DNA of 64,000 nt, taken from the NCBI RefSeq assembly GCF_900005615.1, contig NZ_LN832559.1:836837-900836 (forward strand), written 5' to 3'. The number at the start of each line of letters is the position of its first letter. The first letter of the stretch is position 1. Shown here in pieces: positions 6,612-30,288 of the stretch. The DNA is from Paracoccus aminovorans. GTDB taxonomy: Bacteria > Pseudomonadota > Alphaproteobacteria > Rhodobacterales > Rhodobacteraceae. Position numbers and translations under genes: made by a program. The notes beneath the pieces were generated by a model, which saw nothing but the letters and a program-made list of their open reading frames with translations, was not told the DNA's origin and made no database searches.

Positions 6612-7619
6612 ATGGAAGCGCGCGCCCCTCTTGTCGATCCCTTCGCCCGGCCGATCAGCTATCTGCGGGTCTCGGTCACGGATCGTTGCGATTTCCGCTG
6701 CACCTATTGCATGGCCGAACATATGCAGTTCCTGCCCAAGAAGGATCTGCTGACGCTCGAGGAACTGGACCGGCTGTGTTCGACCTTCGTCGGCCTGGGC
6801 GTGCGCAAGCTGCGGATCACGGGCGGCGAGCCGCTGGTGCGGCGCAACATCATGGAATTCTTCCGCGCTATGTCGCGGCATCTGGGTCAGGGGCTGGACG
6901 AGCTGACCCTGACCACCAACGGCAGCCAGCTGGCCAGGTTCGCCGACGAACTGGCGGATTGCGGCGTCAGGAGGGTCAACGTCTCTCTGGACACGCTGGA
7001 TGCGGCGCGCTTTGCCGAAGTCACCCGCTGGGGCCGGCTGCCGCAGGTGCTGGAGGGAATCGCGGCGGCGAAGCGGGCCGGGCTGCGGGTCAAGATCAAT
7101 ACCGTGGCGCTGAAAGGCTTCAACGAGGACGAGCTTTTCCCGCTGCTCGACTGGTGCGCGGGCGAAGGCCACGACCTGACCTTCATCGAGGTCATGCCCA
7201 TGGGCGACATGGGCGAGGAGCAGCGGCTGGACCAGTATTGGGCGCTGTCCGACCTGCGCAGGCGGCTGGAGCAGCGTTTTACCCTGACTCCGCTGGCAGA
7301 GCGCAGCGGCGGCCCCGCGCGCTATGTCCGCATCGAGGAAACCGGCCAGAAGATCGGCTTCATTACGCCGCTGACGCATAATTTCTGCGAAAGCTGCAAC
7401 CGGGTGCGGCTGACCTGCACCGGCGAGCTGTTCATGTGCCTGGGGCAGGAGGATCGCGCCGACCTGCGCGCCGCTTTGCGCGCCAGCCCCGACGACGCAC
7501 CGCTGCGCGCCGCCATCCACGAGGCCATCGCCCGCAAGCCCAAGGGCCACGATTTCGACTATTCGCGCCGGCATGTGACCGGGCAGATGCCCCGCTACAT
7601 GAGCCATACCGGCGGCTAG
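6612..7619 (+). CDS. moaA: GTP 3',8-cyclase MoaA
   Basis: A 335-residue radical SAM enzyme catalysing the first step of molybdenum cofactor synthesis, GTP to 3',8-cyclo-7,8-dihydro-GTP. The N-terminal cluster motif is Cys26-x3-Cys30-x2-Cys33 ([10 protein letters not shown]), followed by the SAM-binding [10 protein letters not shown]. The C-terminal cluster motif is [19 protein letters not shown] (CxxC-x13-C). The protein ends in the family's conserved Gly-Gly tail (HTGG). The ATG at 6612 matches the usual N terminus; an in-frame ATG at 6579 adds 11 residues with no family support. The cofactor would serve enzymes such as nitrate reductase. The stop codon overlaps that of the convergent GFA gene. 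Confidence 0.96.
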   Translation: MEARAPLVDPFARPISYLRVSVTDRCDFRCTYCMAEHMQFLPKKDLLTLEELDRLCSTFVGLGVRKLRITGGEPLVRRNIMEFFRAMSRHLGQGLDELTLTTNGSQLARFADELADCGVRRVNVSLDTLDAARFAEVTRWGRLPQVLEGIAAAKRAGLRVKINTVALKGFNEDELFPLLDWCAGEGHDLTFIEVMPMGDMGEEQRLDQYWALSDLRRRLEQRFTLTPLAERSGGPARYVRIEETGQKIGFITPLTHNFCESCNRVRLTCTGELFMCLGQEDRADLRAALRASPDDAPLRAAIHEAIARKPKGHDFDYSRRHVTGQMPRYMSHTGG

Positions 7620-7969
7620 AAGCTGGCGCCGTCCACCGCCTGGCTGGGCAGGGCGCGGGCATCGACGCCTTCTAGGCAATTGACGTTGACCGCGACCACC
7701 TCGGTGCCGTCCGGGCTGGTGCCGCGCGCATAGGATTCGATGCCGCAGGTCGGGCAGAACAGGTGGTGGATCGCCTTGCGATTGAACAGGTATTCCGTCA
7801 CCGGCCCTTCGGCGGTCAGCCGGAAATCCGCCGCCGGCACGAAGGTCAGCACCGATCCCAGCCGCTTGCAGCGCGAGCAGTTGCAGGTCACGGTCTGGTC
7901 CAGATCGGCATCGACCTCATAGGCGACGGCGCCGCATTGGCAGCTTCCCTTGTAATGTTGTCTCGCCAT
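7616..7969 (-). CDS. GFA family (glutathione-dependent formaldehyde-activating enzyme-like) zinc protein
   Basis: A 117-residue protein of the GFA/CENP-V fold. The zinc ligands of the family are present: CQC in [10 protein letters not shown] (about residues 10-12), CNCSRC (about 29-34) and CPTCG (about 75-78). Most members are not true S-hydroxymethylglutathione synthases, so the substrate is unknown. The length is normal. The gene converges on moaA; the two stop codons overlap in the palindrome CTAG at 7616-7619. Confidence 0.88.
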   Translation of the reverse strand: MARQHYKGSCQCGAVAYEVDADLDQTVTCNCSRCKRLGSVLTFVPAADFRLTAEGPVTEYLFNRKAIHHLFCPTCGIESYARGTSPDGTEVVAVNVNCLEGVDARALPSQAVDGASF

Positions 7970-8027
7970 GCTTCCCTCCGGGTTTCGGTCATGGTGGGGC
8001 AGGGCGGCTGCCAGCGCAAGCGGAAAT

Positions 8028-8042
8028 GTTCCCGTGATGTTC
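8028..8042 (+). promoter_or_regulatory. LexA (SOS) box of uvrA
   Basis: GTTC (8028-8031), seven bases, GTTC (8039-8042) is an exact match to the alphaproteobacterial LexA operator GTTC-N7-GTTC. It lies 66 bases upstream of the uvrA ATG, a position suited to repressing the uvrA promoter. Confidence 0.85.
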
Positions 8043-8107
8043 CGTTAGCGGTTGCCATTTCCGCGATCATGCCTATCTGATGCGCTTGGCGGAATCAGGA
8101 CGGCACG

Positions 8108-10977
<2,870 letters not shown>

Positions 10978-10981
<4 letters not shown>

Positions 10982-11346
10982 GCGCGGTTCTCTGGCAGCG
11001 GACCGAGGGGGCGGGGCTGGCGCTGGGCGGGCTGCTGATCGCCGCGCTGGCCGCGCCGGGCTGGGGCGTGCTCCTCTGGCTGGCGATCCTGCTGGCGCCG
11101 GACCTGGCGATGCTCGGCTATCTGGCCGGGCCGCGGGCAGGGGCGGCGCTCTACAACCTCGTCCATCTCTATGCGCTGCCCTTCCTGCTGGCGGCGGCGG
11201 GGGTGGCGCTGGGTTTGACCGGGCTGATCGCCGGGGGCGGGCTGTGGCTGGCGCATATCGGCATCGACCGGGCGCTGGGATATGGGCTGAAGCTGCCTTC
11301 GGGCTTTCGCGACACCCATCTGGGCCGGATCGGCCGCGAAAGCTGA
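10978..11346 (+). CDS. DUF4260 family membrane protein
   Basis: A 122-residue integral membrane protein with about four hydrophobic segments. It has the DUF4260 signatures [20 protein letters not shown] and, at the C terminus, [19 protein letters not shown] followed by GFRDTHLG. Its function is unknown. It starts at the ATGA overlapping the uvrA stop and is therefore probably coupled to, and SOS-induced with, uvrA. Nothing in the sequence suggests a direct repair role. Confidence 0.88.
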
Positions 11347-11434
11347 GTAAAACGCCTTGAAAATATGCGGCGAAAGCCTGCGATTTTGTTGCCTCTGGCG
11401 TGGCGCAAAGGCCCCGTGACGCAGGGGCGGGCCG

Positions 11435-12418
<984 letters not shown>

Positions 12419-12422
12419 GGCC

Positions 12423-13033
12423 ATGTCCGACGACACCCTGCTGGAACTGGCCGAACATATCGCGCTGCGCCGCGAGAACGACGTGGTCTCGACCGAGGTC
12501 GCCTATGGCGAGCTGACGGTGACCGCGACGGTCTCGGGCCTGCCCGGGCTGATCGAGTTCCTGCGCAGCGACCCGAACTGCCGCTTTTCCACGCTGATCG
12601 ACATCACCGCCGTCGACCATCCGGCCCGCCCGGCGCGTTTCGACCTGGTCTATCACCTGCTGTCGATGCACCGGAACCAGCGCATCCGCGTCAAGGCCCA
12701 GGTCCGCGAGGACGAGCTGGCGCCCAGCCTGGTCGGCATCTTCCCCGGCGCCAACTGGTACGAGCGCGAGGTCTTCGACATGTTCGGGATCCTGTTCTCG
12801 GGCCACCCCGACCTGCGCCGCATCATCACCGACTACGGCTTCCGCGGCTATCCGCTGCGCAAGGACTTCCCCACCACGGGCTATGTCGAGGTGCGCTGGA
12901 ACGATATCGAGAAGCGCGTGGTCTATGAGCCGGTGAAGCTGGTTCAGGAATACCGGCAGTTCGACTTCCTGTCCCCCTGGGAGGGCGCGAAATACGTGCT
13001 GCCCGGCGACGAGAAGGCGCCGGAGGCCAAGAA

Positions 13034-13037
<4 letters not shown>
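12423..13037 (+). CDS. nuoC: NADH-quinone oxidoreductase subunit C (Nqo5)
   Basis: A 204-residue 30-kDa subunit of the hydrophilic arm with no cofactor. The C-terminal family motif [20 protein letters not shown] is present, followed by [19 protein letters not shown]. NuoC packs against NuoD and helps shape the quinone site; here it is a separate gene, not fused to nuoD as in E. coli. It begins four bases after the nuoB stop, and its 3' end overlaps the next gene (ATGA). Confidence 0.97.
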
Positions 13038-14705
<1,668 letters not shown>

Positions 14706-14706
<1 letters not shown>

Positions 14707-15425
14707 TGCTGCGCCGTCTGTCCCCCATCCAGCCGGACTCGTTCGAGTTCACCGCCGCCAACCTGGATTGGGCCCGCGCCCAGATGACCAAATACCCCGA
14801 GGGGCGCCAGCAATCGGCGGTCATCCCGATCCTGTGGCGGGCGCAGGAACAAGAGGGCTGGCTGTCCCGCCCGGCCATCGAATATGTCGGCAACCTGCTG
14901 GGCATGCCCTATATCCGCGTGCTGGAAGTGGCGACCTTCTATTTCATGTTCCAGCTGCAGCCCGTCGGCAGCGTGGCCCATATCCAGATCTGCGGCACCA
15001 CGACCTGCATGATCTGCGGCGCCGAGGATCTGATCCGCGTCTGCAAGGAAAAGATCGCGCCGCACGCGCATGAGGTTTCCGCCGATGGCCGCTTCAGCTG
15101 GGAAGAGGTCGAATGCCTGGGCGCCTGCACCAATGCGCCCATGGTCCAGATCGGCAAGGATTTCTACGAGGACCTGACCGTCGAGAAGCTCTCGGCGCTG
15201 ATCGACAGCTTCGCCGGGGGCGAGGTTCCGCTGCCCGGGCCGCAGAACGGCCGCTTCTCGGCCGAGGCGCTGGGGGGACCGACCGCGCTGGCCGAGCTGA
15301 AGGGTGGCGAGCAATATAACGCCAGCGTCGCGCTTGCGGTCTCCCTGGGCGACACGATCAAGCGCATCGACGGCACCGAGGTCCCGATCACGACGCCTTG
15401 GCTTGCCACGGAAAAAAGCGCTTAA
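14706..15425 (+). CDS. nuoE: NADH-quinone oxidoreductase subunit E (Nqo2)
   Basis: A 239-residue 24-kDa subunit. The thioredoxin-like domain binds the off-path [2Fe-2S] cluster N1a through CGTTTC (Cys-x4-Cys) and CLGAC (Cys-x3-Cys). It pairs with NuoF at the NADH-oxidising tip. It starts in TGATG overlap with nuoD. The acidic C-terminal tail of about 60 residues is variable in alphaproteobacteria; the next gene carries a helix-hairpin-helix domain that in some relatives appears as a NuoE extension. Confidence 0.97.
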
Positions 15426-15457
15426 TTCCAGGGGAACGGTAAAGAGTTCGGATCGCC

Positions 15458-16026
15458 ATGAAACGGGCAGAGTGCAACAGGAACTGCTGGATCTCGGCGG
15501 CCATCGCCGGGGTCCTGGTGCTGTTGTTCGCATCGGGCGTCGGCGAGCTGCACTGGCTGGGCGGGCTGTTCCTGGCCGCCGTCACCTGCCTGCTGTTCGG
15601 ATCGCTGATGGTCTGGCTGGTCTGCCACGAGATGCCGGCGCCGCTGCCCTCGCTGGAAACGGTGCCACCCGAGGATTGGCGCCGCCGCCAGGCCGACAGC
15701 CAGCCCCAGGCGCTGCTGCTTGCCGCCACGCTGCCCGAGCAGCCGACGGCGGTGCAGATGCCGATCCGGGCGGTGACCGGGTCGGACGACCTGCGGCGGA
15801 TCAAGGGCATCGGGCCCAAGATCGCGGACTGGCTCGGCGCGCATGGCGTGACGCGCTATGACCAGATCGCCGCCTGGGACGCGGCGGCGGTGGCGGATTA
15901 CGTCCAGCGCATGGGGCGCATGGGCAGCCGGATCGAGGCCGACGACTGGGTCGGCCAGGCGAAACTGCTGGCGGCGGGCGGTGCGACCGACCATTCCCGC
16001 CGCGTGGACAAGGGCGAGCCGGGCTG

Positions 16027-16027
<1 letters not shown>
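15458..16027 (+). CDS. Membrane protein with a C-terminal helix-hairpin-helix domain, nuo operon
   Basis: A 189-residue protein. Two membrane helices (about 12-30 and 34-57) are followed by a linker and a C-terminal helix-hairpin-helix-type domain with DDLRRIKGIGPKIADWLGAHG (about 108-128). The domain resembles one found as a free protein or a NuoE extension in alphaproteobacterial complex I loci. Such domains bind DNA in other proteins, but membrane anchoring and the operon point to a protein-protein role in complex I assembly; that is inference. The stop overlaps the next start (TGATG). Confidence 0.75.
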
Positions 16028-17590
<1,563 letters not shown>

Positions 17591-17739
17591 CGGCGGTGGT
17601 TCCCGTCCGCGACAATCCGGGACGACCGACCCTCGCGGGGGATCGCACCCGGCTGTCCAGGCGGCGCTCAAGACAAGGTGTCGAACCTGCAGGCAGGTGC
17701 CGTGTTATGACCAGGTGTCATGACAGAAAGGCCAAAGCC

Positions 17740-18138
17740 ATGAAACTTATGCCGCTTGCCCTGATCGCCGCGCTGCTGGCGACGCCCGCCGCCGCGCTGG
17801 AGCCGCTCTCCAAGGAAAAATACATCAACGACCGGCTGATCGCCGCGCGCATCGCCGACCGCGTCCGCCGCACCTGCCCCAGCATCGACGGGCGCATCCT
17901 TTACGCCTATGGCGAGGCGCGCAAGCTCAAGGCCTATGCCCGCAGGCAGGGCTATTCCAATGCCCAGATCGACGCCTTCCTGGACAGCAAGGACGACAAG
18001 AAGCGCATCTATGCCGTGGCCGAGGACTATCTGAAGCGCAAGGGCGCCAAATCGGGCGATCCGCAAAGCTTCTGCGCCATCGGCCGGCAGGAGATCGCGA
18101 ACAAGACCATCATCGGCAGCCTTCTGGTGGCGAAATGA
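17740..18138 (+). CDS. DUF5333 family exported protein, nuo operon
   Basis: A 132-residue protein with a signal peptide ([19 protein letters not shown], cleavage after about 19). The mature part contains two Cys that could form a disulfide, plus the segment [24 protein letters not shown] typical of Rhodobacterales DUF5333. Function unknown. The ATG at 17740 is preceded by GAAAGG. The gene overlaps the next one by four bases (ATGA). A periplasmic location on the outer face of complex I is an inference from the signal and the operon. Confidence 0.75.
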   Translation: MKLMPLALIAALLATPAAALEPLSKEKYINDRLIAARIADRVRRTCPSIDGRILYAYGEARKLKAYARRQGYSNAQIDAFLDSKDDKKRIYAVAEDYLKRKGAKSGDPQSFCAIGRQEIANKTIIGSLLVAK

Positions 18139-18596
18139 GAAAATGGTTGAACTGGATCGGCCTGGGACTGATGGCGGCGGCCGCCGCCTCGATGATCGCC
18201 GCCGACGCCATGGCCGGCGAGCCCTCGCGGGGATGGGAGCCGACGGCGCAGAAGTTCTATCTGCAATTCTCGATCTTCGCGCCGGGCGACCTGACCTGCG
18301 ACGCGACCGGGCCGGGCGTGCGCACCAAGCTGTCGCGCGGGATTACCGGGGCGCCGCTTCTGCGCATCACCGGCAATGCCGACCAGGCGCGGATCCTGTG
18401 CTCGCGCCCGGACGGCAGCCGCTACACCACCGACCTGAACCGCACGCTGCGCTATAACACCAGCGGCGCGATCCGGGCGACGGTGACCTTTCAGCCCGGG
18501 CAGGACACCGGCAGCGTCCTGGTCCAGCGGGACGGCGAAAACGACAGATTGGTGCCGACCGTCTATCCCCGCGCCTTCGTGAAGGTGCAGGAATGA
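18135..18596 (+). CDS. Putative exported protein, nuo operon, function unknown
   Basis: A 153-residue protein with an N-terminal hydrophobic signal (about 5-27, ending AMAGE). The mature domain is likely beta-rich and has two Cys (in DLTCDAT and RILCSRP). I do not recognise a family. It starts at the ATGA overlapping the DUF5333 stop, so the two are translationally coupled and probably act together in the periplasm. An 87-base gap separates it from nuoG. Confidence 0.65.
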   Translation: MRKWLNWIGLGLMAAAAASMIAADAMAGEPSRGWEPTAQKFYLQFSIFAPGDLTCDATGPGVRTKLSRGITGAPLLRITGNADQARILCSRPDGSRYTTDLNRTLRYNTSGAIRATVTFQPGQDTGSVLVQRDGENDRLVPTVYPRAFVKVQE

Positions 18597-18683
18597 CGGC
18601 GCACGAAACCGGGCCAGCCTTGGGCCCGCATTTGAAACCCGCATCGGCCGACGGCCGCCGCGGGGCATGAGGGAAGACGAAAG

Positions 18684-20702
18684 ATGGCAGATCTTCGCAA
18701 GATCAAGATCGACGATGTGGTGATCGAGGTCGATCCGAACCTGACCCTGATCCAGGCCTGCGAACAGGCCGGGATCGAGGTGCCGCGCTTCTGCTATCAC
18801 GAGCGGCTGTCCATCGCCGGCAACTGCCGCATGTGCCTGGTCGAGGTGGTGGGCGGCCCGCCCAAGCCCGCCGCCTCCTGCGCCATGCAGGTCAAGGACC
18901 TGCGCCCCGGCCCGGACGGCGCGCCCTCCGAGATCAAGACCAACAGCCCCATGGTCAAGAAGGCCCGCGAGGGGGTGATGGAGTTCCTGCTCATCAACCA
19001 CCCGCTGGATTGCCCGATCTGCGACCAGGGCGGCGAATGCGACCTGCAGGACCAGGCCGTGGCCTATGGCGTCGATTTCAGCCGCTACCGCGAGCCGAAG
19101 CGTGCCAGCGAGGATCTGAACCTGGGCCCGCTGGTCGAGACGCATATGACGCGCTGCATCTCTTGCACCCGCTGCGTGCGCTTCACCACCGAGGTCGCCG
19201 GCATCACCCAGATGGGCCAGACCGGCCGCGGCGAGGACAGCGAGATCACCAGCTATCTGAACGAGACGCTGGCCTCGAACCTGCAGGGCAATATCATCGA
19301 CCTGTGCCCGGTCGGCGCGCTGGTGTCGAAACCCTATGCCTTCACCGCCCGGCCCTGGGAACTGACCAAGACCGAATCCATCGACGTGATGGACGCGCTG
19401 GGCAGCAACATCCGCGTCGATACCAAGGGCCGCGAGGTCATGCGCATCCTGCCGCGCAACCACGACGGCGTGAACGAGGAATGGATCAGCGACAAGACCC
19501 GCTTCATCTGGGACGGGCTGCGTCGCCAGCGCCTCGACCGGCCCTATATCCGCGAGAACGGCAAGCTGCGCCCGGCCTCCTGGCCCGAGGCGCTGGAGGC
19601 GGCAGCGCGGGCGATGCAGGGCAAGCGGGTTGCCGGGCTGATCGGCGATCTGGTGCCGGTCGAGGCGGCGTTCAGCCTCAGGCAACTGGTCGAGGGTCTG
19701 GGCGGCAAGGTGGAATGTCGCACCGACGGCGCGCGGCTGCCGGCCGGCAACCGCTCGGCCTATGTCGGCTCGGCGCGGATCGAGGACATCGACCACGCGA
19801 AACGCATCCTGCTGATCGGCACCAACCCGCGCGACGAGGCGCCGGTGCTGAACGCCCGCATCCGCAAGGCCTGGGCGCATGGCGCGCAGGTCGCGCTGGT
19901 GGGCGAGGCGGCGGACCTGACCTATGACTACCACCATTTCGGCAGTGACCGGGCCGCGCTGGCCAAGCTGCTGGACGAGGATCTGGCGAACAAGGACGGC
20001 ACGCCCGGCATCGTCATCGTCGGCCAGGGCGCGCTGCGCGAGGCCGATGGCGAGGCGGTTCTGGCCAATGCCATGCGCATCTGCGAGCTGGGCGACTGCA
20101 AGCTTCTGGTGCTGCACACCGCCGCCAGCCGCGTCGGCGCGCTGGACGTCGGCGCGGTGACCGAGGGCGGCCTGCTGGCCGCCATCGAGGGCGCGGAAGT
20201 GGTCTATAACCTCGGCGCCGACGAGGTCGACATCGCCGCCGGCCCGGTGGTGATCTATCAGGGCAGCCATGGCGACCGCGGCGCGCATCGCGCCGACATC
20301 ATCCTGCCCGGTGCCTGCTACACCGAGGAAAACGGGCTGTTCGTCAACACCGAGGGCCGGCCGCAGCTGGCCATGCGCGCCAATTTCGCGCCTGGCGAGG
20401 GCAAGGAGAACTGGGCGATTCTGCGCGCGCTTTCGGCCGAGCTGGGCAAGACCCAGCCCTGGGACAGCCTGGCCGGCCTGCGCCGCCAACTGGTCGAGGC
20501 GGTGCCGCATCTGGCGCTGATCGACCAGGTGCCGGAAAACGAATGGCAGCCGCTGGAACGGCTCGACATGGGCCAGGCCGCTTTCCGCTATGCCGTCAAG
20601 GATTTCTACCTGACCAACCCCATCGCGCGCTCTTCGCCGCTGATGGGCGAGCTTTCGGCCATGGCGGCGGCGCGCAGGGCGCCCGCGCTTGCAGCGGAGT
20701 GA
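18684..20702 (+). CDS. nuoG: NADH-quinone oxidoreductase subunit G (Nqo3)
   Basis: A 672-residue, 75-kDa subunit, the electron wire of the peripheral arm. The N-terminal ferredoxin domain binds [2Fe-2S] N1b ([19 protein letters not shown] plus the Cys of AASCAMQ). [19 protein letters not shown] binds the His-ligated cluster N5, and [10 protein letters not shown] with the Cys of LCPVGAL binds N4. The C-terminal two thirds is a molybdopterin-oxidoreductase-like domain without cofactor, here shorter than in E. coli as is normal for Paracoccus. It is preceded by GGGAAGACGAAAG. Confidence 0.97.
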   Translation: MADLRKIKIDDVVIEVDPNLTLIQACEQAGIEVPRFCYHERLSIAGNCRMCLVEVVGGPPKPAASCAMQVKDLRPGPDGAPSEIKTNSPMVKKAREGVMEFLLINHPLDCPICDQGGECDLQDQAVAYGVDFSRYREPKRASEDLNLGPLVETHMTRCISCTRCVRFTTEVAGITQMGQTGRGEDSEITSYLNETLASNLQGNIIDLCPVGALVSKPYAFTARPWELTKTESIDVMDALGSNIRVDTKGREVMRILPRNHDGVNEEWISDKTRFIWDGLRRQRLDRPYIRENGKLRPASWPEALEAAARAMQGKRVAGLIGDLVPVEAAFSLRQLVEGLGGKVECRTDGARLPAGNRSAYVGSARIEDIDHAKRILLIGTNPRDEAPVLNARIRKAWAHGAQVALVGEAADLTYDYHHFGSDRAALAKLLDEDLANKDGTPGIVIVGQGALREADGEAVLANAMRICELGDCKLLVLHTAASRVGALDVGAVTEGGLLAAIEGAEVVYNLGADEVDIAAGPVVIYQGSHGDRGAHRADIILPGACYTEENGLFVNTEGRPQLAMRANFAPGEGKENWAILRALSAELGKTQPWDSLAGLRRQLVEAVPHLALIDQVPENEWQPLERLDMGQAAFRYAVKDFYLTNPIARSSPLMGELSAMAAARRAPALAAE

Positions 20703-20706
20703 CGCG

Positions 20707-21483
20707 ATGAGCAAAGCGCTTTGCAACATGATCGGCCTGGGGCTGGCGGCGGCGCTGCTGGCCGGCTGTGCCGAGGAAAAGGCCGACGACGGCCGGCCGC
20801 GCCAAAAGCCGGCCGAGTTGGCGGTCAGCGTGTTGCAAAGCGATGCCGGCGCCCCCGACAAGAAGGTGCTGTCGCGCGGCCGCATCTCGACCAAGTCCGG
20901 CGACATCCTGATTCTGGAGCCCGACGGCTCGGTCAGCGAGATGAAGCTGGACAGCAACGCTGGCCGCGACGCCTTTGCCGTGACCGAGGCCGACCTGATG
21001 GCGCTGAACGCCAACCTGGACCTGGACCTGTCGGGCATGCCGAATCTGGGGCCGGTTAAACGCCGCGCGCCGACGGCGCAGGAAAAGGCGCTGGCGGATT
21101 TCGCCGCCCGCACCCAGCCGATGCGGCTGAAGCTGCCGAAAAGCTTTGCCGCCGAGCCCAAGGACTTCCTGGGGGCGCGCATCACCGGCCTGGCGAACTC
21201 GCGCAAGGGTGCCGACAGCCTGGTGGAAGTCAGCGCCAACCTGCGGGGCGGGGTGGACGCCGATACCGCCTTCGCCTATGCCACATGCGCGCTGGCCAGT
21301 TGGGCGGATTCGAAAGGCTCGGCCTATGCCCGCCACATCCGCACGCTCAGCGACAAGCGCGATGGCAAGATGATCGTCGGTTCGGTCTTTACCTTGTCCG
21401 AGAAGAAACCGATGGGCCTGACGGTGATGACAACGAAAGAGACCTTGCAGGAATGCAAGGCGCGCGGCATTCCCGCGGCGTGA
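20707..21483 (+). CDS. Putative lipoprotein, nuo operon, function unknown
   Basis: A 258-residue protein with a lipoprotein signal peptide ending LLAGCAEE (acylated Cys at about 20). A charged linker is followed by a domain with PMRLKLPKSFAAEPKDF at about 135-155 and a C-terminal region with two Cys. I recognise no family. The ATG at 20707 follows the nuoG stop by four bases, and nuoH follows 18 bases later, so it belongs to the transcript. By its signal it is an envelope protein, so any link to complex I would be on the periplasmic side. Confidence 0.68.
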   Translation: MSKALCNMIGLGLAAALLAGCAEEKADDGRPRQKPAELAVSVLQSDAGAPDKKVLSRGRISTKSGDILILEPDGSVSEMKLDSNAGRDAFAVTEADLMALNANLDLDLSGMPNLGPVKRRAPTAQEKALADFAARTQPMRLKLPKSFAAEPKDFLGARITGLANSRKGADSLVEVSANLRGGVDADTAFAYATCALASWADSKGSAYARHIRTLSDKRDGKMIVGSVFTLSEKKPMGLTVMTTKETLQECKARGIPAA

Positions 21484-21486
21484 TGA

Positions 21487-22539
<1,053 letters not shown>

Positions 22540-22542
22540 GCC

Positions 22543-23613
<1,071 letters not shown>

Positions 23614-23617
<4 letters not shown>

Positions 23618-24216
23618 TGACCTTCGCTTTCTACCTGTTCGCGATCTGCGCCTGCGTCGCGGGCTTCATGGTCGTGATGAGCCGCAACCCGGTGCATTCG
23701 GTGCTGTGGCTGATCCTTGCCTTCTTTTCGGCTGCCGGGCTGTTCGTGCTGCAGGGGGCGGAATTCGTCGCCATGCTGCTGGTCGTGGTCTATGTCGGCG
23801 CCGTGGCGGTGCTGTTCCTGTTCGTGGTGATGATGCTCGACGTGGATTTCGCCGAGCTCAAGGGTGAGCTGGCGCGCTATCTGCCGCTGGCGCTGCTGAT
23901 CGGGCTGGTGCTGCTGGCGCAGCTGGGCATCGCCTTTTCCGGCTGGACGCCGTCCGAACATGCCGAGTCGCTGCGCGCCGCGCCCATCGTCGAGGGGGTG
24001 CAGAACACGCGGGGCCTGGGCATGGTGCTCTATGACCGCTATGCGCTGATGTTCCAGCTGGCCGGCCTGATCCTGCTGGTCGCGATGATCGGCGCCATCG
24101 TGCTGACCATGCGCCACCGCCGGGACATCAAGCGCCAGAACGTGCTGGAGCAGATGTGGCGCGACCCGGCCAAGGCGATGGAGCTGAAGGACGTGAAGCC
24201 GGGGCAAGGGCTGTGA
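23614..24216 (+). CDS. nuoJ: NADH-quinone oxidoreductase subunit J (Nqo10)
   Basis: A 200-residue membrane subunit with five transmembrane helices. Helix 3 contains the conserved [20 protein letters not shown], the pi-bulge region that gates the link between quinone reduction and proton pumping. The C-terminal hydrophilic tail is normal for Paracoccus. It starts in ATGA overlap with the CMD-like gene and ends in TGATG overlap with a low-GC gene. In P. denitrificans nqo10 leads to nqo11 (nuoK). Confidence 0.96.
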
Positions 24217-24716
24217 TGAAGGTGCCGTGCATCATGGCTTTGGCGACATTGTCGGGGACTGCTGCCTTGGCAGAGAAGGTTGCTGCGCCGGTCGTCCATA
24301 CGTTCGAGCGCGGCGAAGAATGTGCAGTCTACTACAACTCTGGAATGCCGGGCGGAAATCCATTCGGAAATATGCAGATGCTTCAGAGGCTGAATGATGG
24401 AAAGATCAGTCAGCAGATTGTGGTCGGAGACGGCACCCGGACCGAGGAGATGGCAATCGTGTTCGACTGCGAGCAGAACCGGGGGGTCTGGTTTTCGGAC
24501 GTGCTGCCGCCAGAGCTAGGCATGATCGGCAGAAGTACGGATCGCTTCGAGAGGCTGATGGGTACCATCAGGGGAACGCCTAATATCGACCTGTCGGAGC
24601 TTGGGAATACCGTGCGCCGGGAGTTTGGTGCCAGACAATCGGGAACGCTTCATTCGCGGACCTTTGCCGTCAACGGCTTCGATTTTGATCTCTCGTGCAG
24701 CTGTTACCTGCACTAG
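24216..24716 (+). CDS. AT-richer exported protein inserted between nuoJ and nuoK
   Basis: A 166-residue protein with a signal peptide ([19 protein letters not shown], cleavage after about 19). The mature part has the segments HTFERGEECAVYYNSGM and VFDCEQNRGVWFSDVLP, and ends SCSCYLH, giving several Cys that could pair in the periplasm. I recognise no family. Base and codon use differ visibly from the flanking nuo genes: A- and T-ending codons are frequent. Its start overlaps the nuoJ stop (TGATG). A stretch of about 75 bases separates it from nuoK. It looks like a later insertion into the operon. Confidence 0.7.
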   Translation: MKVPCIMALATLSGTAALAEKVAAPVVHTFERGEECAVYYNSGMPGGNPFGNMQMLQRLNDGKISQQIVVGDGTRTEEMAIVFDCEQNRGVWFSDVLPPELGMIGRSTDRFERLMGTIRGTPNIDLSELGNTVRREFGARQSGTLHSRTFAVNGFDFDLSCSCYLH

Positions 24717-28776
<4,060 letters not shown>

Positions 28777-28785
28777 GGGACAGAC

Positions 28786-30288
28786 ATGACCTCGCTCGAT
28801 TTCTCGACCATTCTGCCCGAGGTGGTGCTGGCCGCTTACGCTCTTGCCGCGCTGATGGCGGGGGCCTATCTCGGCAAGGACAACCTGGCGCGGACGCTGC
28901 TCTGGACCACGGTCGCGGCTTTCCTGGTCGTCGCCGCCATGCTGGGCCTGGGCAACCGGCCCGAACAGACCGCCTTCTACGGCATGTTCATCGACGACGG
29001 CTTCTCGCGCTTCGCCAAGGTGGTGATGCTGGTCGCCGCCGCCGCCGTGCTGGCGATGAGCGCCGATTACCTGGCGCGTCGCAACATGCTGCGCTTCGAG
29101 TTCCCGATCATCGTCGCGCTGGCGGTCATCGGCATGATGTTCATGGTCTCGGCCGGCGACCTGCTGACGCTCTACATGGGGCTGGAGCTGCAATCGCTGG
29201 CGCTTTACGTCGTCGCCGCCATGCGCCGCGACTCGGCGCGCTCGTCCGAGGCGGGGCTGAAGTATTTCGTGCTGGGCTCGCTCAGCTCGGGCCTGCTGCT
29301 CTATGGCGCCTCGCTGGTCTACGGCTTTGCCGGCACCACGAATTTCGCGGGCATCGTCACGGTGATCGAGGGCGGGCACCTGTCGCTGGGCGTGCTCTTC
29401 GGGCTGGTGTTCATGCTGGTCGGCCTGTCCTTCAAGGTCTCGGCCGTGCCCTTCCACATGTGGACGCCCGATGTCTACGAAGGCGCGCCGACGCCGGTGA
29501 CGGCCTTCTTCGCCACCGCGCCCAAGGTCGCGGCCATGGCGCTGATCGCGCGGCTGGTCTTCGACGCATTCGGCCATGTCATCGCCGACTGGAGCCAGAT
29601 CGTCGCCGCGCTGGCGGTCATGTCGATGTTCCTGGGCTCGATCGCCGGGATCGGCCAGACCAACATCAAGCGGCTGATGGCCTATTCCTCGATCGCGCAT
29701 ATGGGCTTCGCGCTGGTCGGCCTGGCCGCCGGCACCAGCCTGGGCGTGCAGGCGATGCTGATCTACATGACCATCTATGCGGTGATGAACGTCGGCACCT
29801 TCGCCTTCATCCTGTCGATGGAGCGGGACGGCGTGCCGGTCACCGACCTGACCGCGCTGAACCGCTTTGCCTGGAACGAGCCGGTCAAGGCGCTGGCCAT
29901 GCTGGTCCTGCTGTTCAGCCTGGCCGGCGTGCCACCGACGCTAGGCTTCTTCGCCAAGTTCGGCGTGCTGACGGCGGCGGTCGATGCCGGCATGGGCTGG
30001 CTGGCGGTCGCGGGCGTGATCGCCTCGGTCATCGGTGCCTTCTATTATCTGCGCATCGTCTATTACATGTATTTCGGCGGCGACAGCGAAGGCATCACCT
30101 CGCGCATGGGCGCGGTGCAATACCTGGGGCTGGTCGTGCCGGCCCTGACGATGCTGGTCGGCGCGATCAACATGTTCGGCGTCGATGCCGCCGCCGGCCG
30201 CGCCGCGGATACCCTGGTCGCCCCGGTGCTGGCGACCGAACAGCCTGCCGCCCCGGCCCCGGTCGCCGAGTCCGAACAAGGTGAGTGA
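28786..30288 (+). CDS. nuoN: NADH-quinone oxidoreductase subunit N (Nqo14)
   Basis: A 500-residue antiporter-like subunit with about 14 helices. Signature residues are in [16 protein letters not shown] (Glu), [24 protein letters not shown] (Lys) and [20 protein letters not shown]. It is the last complex I gene of the cluster. Its final codons overlap the GTG start proposed for birA by eight bases. The last 30 residues are an Ala/Pro-rich tail. Confidence 0.97.
   Translation: MTSLDFSTILPEVVLAAYALAALMAGAYLGKDNLARTLLWTTVAAFLVVAAMLGLGNRPEQTAFYGMFIDDGFSRFAKVVMLVAAAAVLAMSADYLARRNMLRFEFPIIVALAVIGMMFMVSAGDLLTLYMGLELQSLALYVVAAMRRDSARSSEAGLKYFVLGSLSSGLLLYGASLVYGFAGTTNFAGIVTVIEGGHLSLGVLFGLVFMLVGLSFKVSAVPFHMWTPDVYEGAPTPVTAFFATAPKVAAMALIARLVFDAFGHVIADWSQIVAALAVMSMFLGSIAGIGQTNIKRLMAYSSIAHMGFALVGLAAGTSLGVQAMLIYMTIYAVMNVGTFAFILSMERDGVPVTDLTALNRFAWNEPVKALAMLVLLFSLAGVPPTLGFFAKFGVLTAAVDAGMGWLAVAGVIASVIGAFYYLRIVYYMYFGGDSEGITSRMGAVQYLGLVVPALTMLVGAINMFGVDAAAGRAADTLVAPVLATEQPAAPAPVAESEQGE

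Noticed and set aside
18027..21239. 1,070-residue open frame on the minus strand across nuoG
   Set aside because: A GC-bias shadow of nuoG and its neighbours, with low-complexity composition and no motif.
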